From Prinia subflava (Eukaryota; Chordata; Aves; Passeriformes; Cisticolidae), in NCBI RefSeq assembly GCF_021018805.1, contig NC_086251.1:44834767-44898766 (forward strand): a stretch of DNA of 64,000 nt, given 5' to 3'. Every line of letters starts with the position of its first letter. The stretch's first letter is position 1. Positions 63,321 to 64,000 of this stretch are shown here, piece after piece. Under the pieces are notes generated by a model that worked only from the letters and a program-made list of their open reading frames with translations, searched no databases and was not told the origin of the DNA. Made by a program: the position numbers and the translations under genes.

Positions 63321-64000
63321 CCACCTTGTTTTCTCACATTTATCTAAAATATTTCATTTGCATTTGGATTTGATATAGCTTAGAGTATTTATAGTACTAC
63401 ATCATCATGGACAAAAGGGGCTAACAGAGATGTAAGGAGGAATTTCTTTGTGCACTTCAAATGCATTATTTCTTGCTTCACCCACCACGTAAACAAAAAA
63501 CAGATCACACCCTCCTTCTTATTCCCGTTTTGTAGGTTATGTCCTGAACTGTTTCCTTGGCTCTCTTCAGTTGGCTAGCAATCACTGAAGCCATGAGATC
63601 AAAGGTACTAAAGGCTGAAAGCCTAATCCTTGCAGTTTACCCTTGTACCTTCCAAACTACAGCTTTGTTCATATGTCAGATTGGATGCTTTTAGCAACAG
63701 CATGTTGCTTTTTACTCAGTTTGTGATCTATATTATTTACTTTTTGTACTGACCTTCCACATGCCCAAAACATTTTAAGATCTTATATTTAGCAGATGAT
63801 TGTTTTCACCTAGATTTTTCCATGTAAAACAGTTAAAAAACAAAAGTTTCAGACATTATCAGAGAAAGCTTACTCTCTAAACTCAAGTATTTTCCAGAAG
63901 ACTGAAAATAGCTGTTTTTCTTACAATTCCTAAAATTAAATCCATTACTTATCTCAAGACTCACAAGTAAGAATTATTTGATTTATTAAAAAAAAAAAAA
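63321..64000. other. Noncoding stretch to window end
   Basis: Unique AT-rich sequence ending in a run of at least 12 A at the right edge of the window. Nothing recognised. Confidence 0.5.

Noticed and set aside
1..64000. tRNA, rRNA, spliceosomal RNA, CRISPR arrays and bacterial-type operons
   Set aside because: No matching sequence or structure was seen. Composition and mobile elements are those of a bird nuclear genome.

Overview
This window looks like nuclear DNA from a bird, most probably a songbird (passerine). It is AT-rich and poor in CpG, and its mobile elements are avian. A 5'-truncated CR1 LINE at about 34615-36150 has the typical avian 3' end. A second, short CR1 fragment lies at about 57241-57369. 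An endogenous-retrovirus (ERVL-like) solo LTR at about 41764-42495 belongs to a type I associated with songbird genomes. The species cannot be named from the sequence alone.

I recognise no intact protein-coding gene, rRNA, tRNA or CRISPR array. Nearly all open frames are under 125 codons. The longest ones lie antisense to the LTR (231 codons) or to the CR1 element (152 and 160 codons). The window is best read as a gene desert or the inside of a very large intron. Any function it has is probably regulatory.

Layout. 1-19 kb is mostly unique AT-rich sequence, with a CCAAT/TATA-like cluster near 16.15 kb and a 16-base G run at 18.84 kb. 19.2-19.8 kb is an unidentified, GC-richer, coding-like relic. 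22.0-22.5 kb is a small CpG-richer patch, and 23.3-23.5 kb is a TTTG/TTG low-complexity tract. 24.9-25.3 kb, 43.0-43.25 kb and 51.7-52.1 kb look like cis-regulatory elements by motif content; the second carries a SOX-dimer-type site. 34.4-36.2 kb holds a 23-bp tandem duplication and the CR1 element. The CR1 has lost the core of its reverse transcriptase and carries a 31-bp hairpin sequence also found just outside its 3' end. 38.3 and 41.3 kb share a 69-bp near-identical direct repeat. 41.8-42.5 kb is the LTR. 52.8-52.95 kb and 55.9-56.0 kb (minus strand) are open-frame segments bounded by plausible splice sites. 57.2-57.6 kb is a CR1 fragment followed by a two-phase hexanucleotide repeat. 60.4-60.8 kb is an unidentified decayed coding-like segment.

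The most interesting structural signals are the two short, distant, near-perfect duplications (69 bp and 31 bp), which look like templated insertions; the CR1 copy with its reverse-transcriptase core removed in frame; the SOX-dimer motif; and the exon-like segments on the minus strand. I found no convincing new gene system. Recognition of element families is from memory of their consensus sequences and was not checked against a database.
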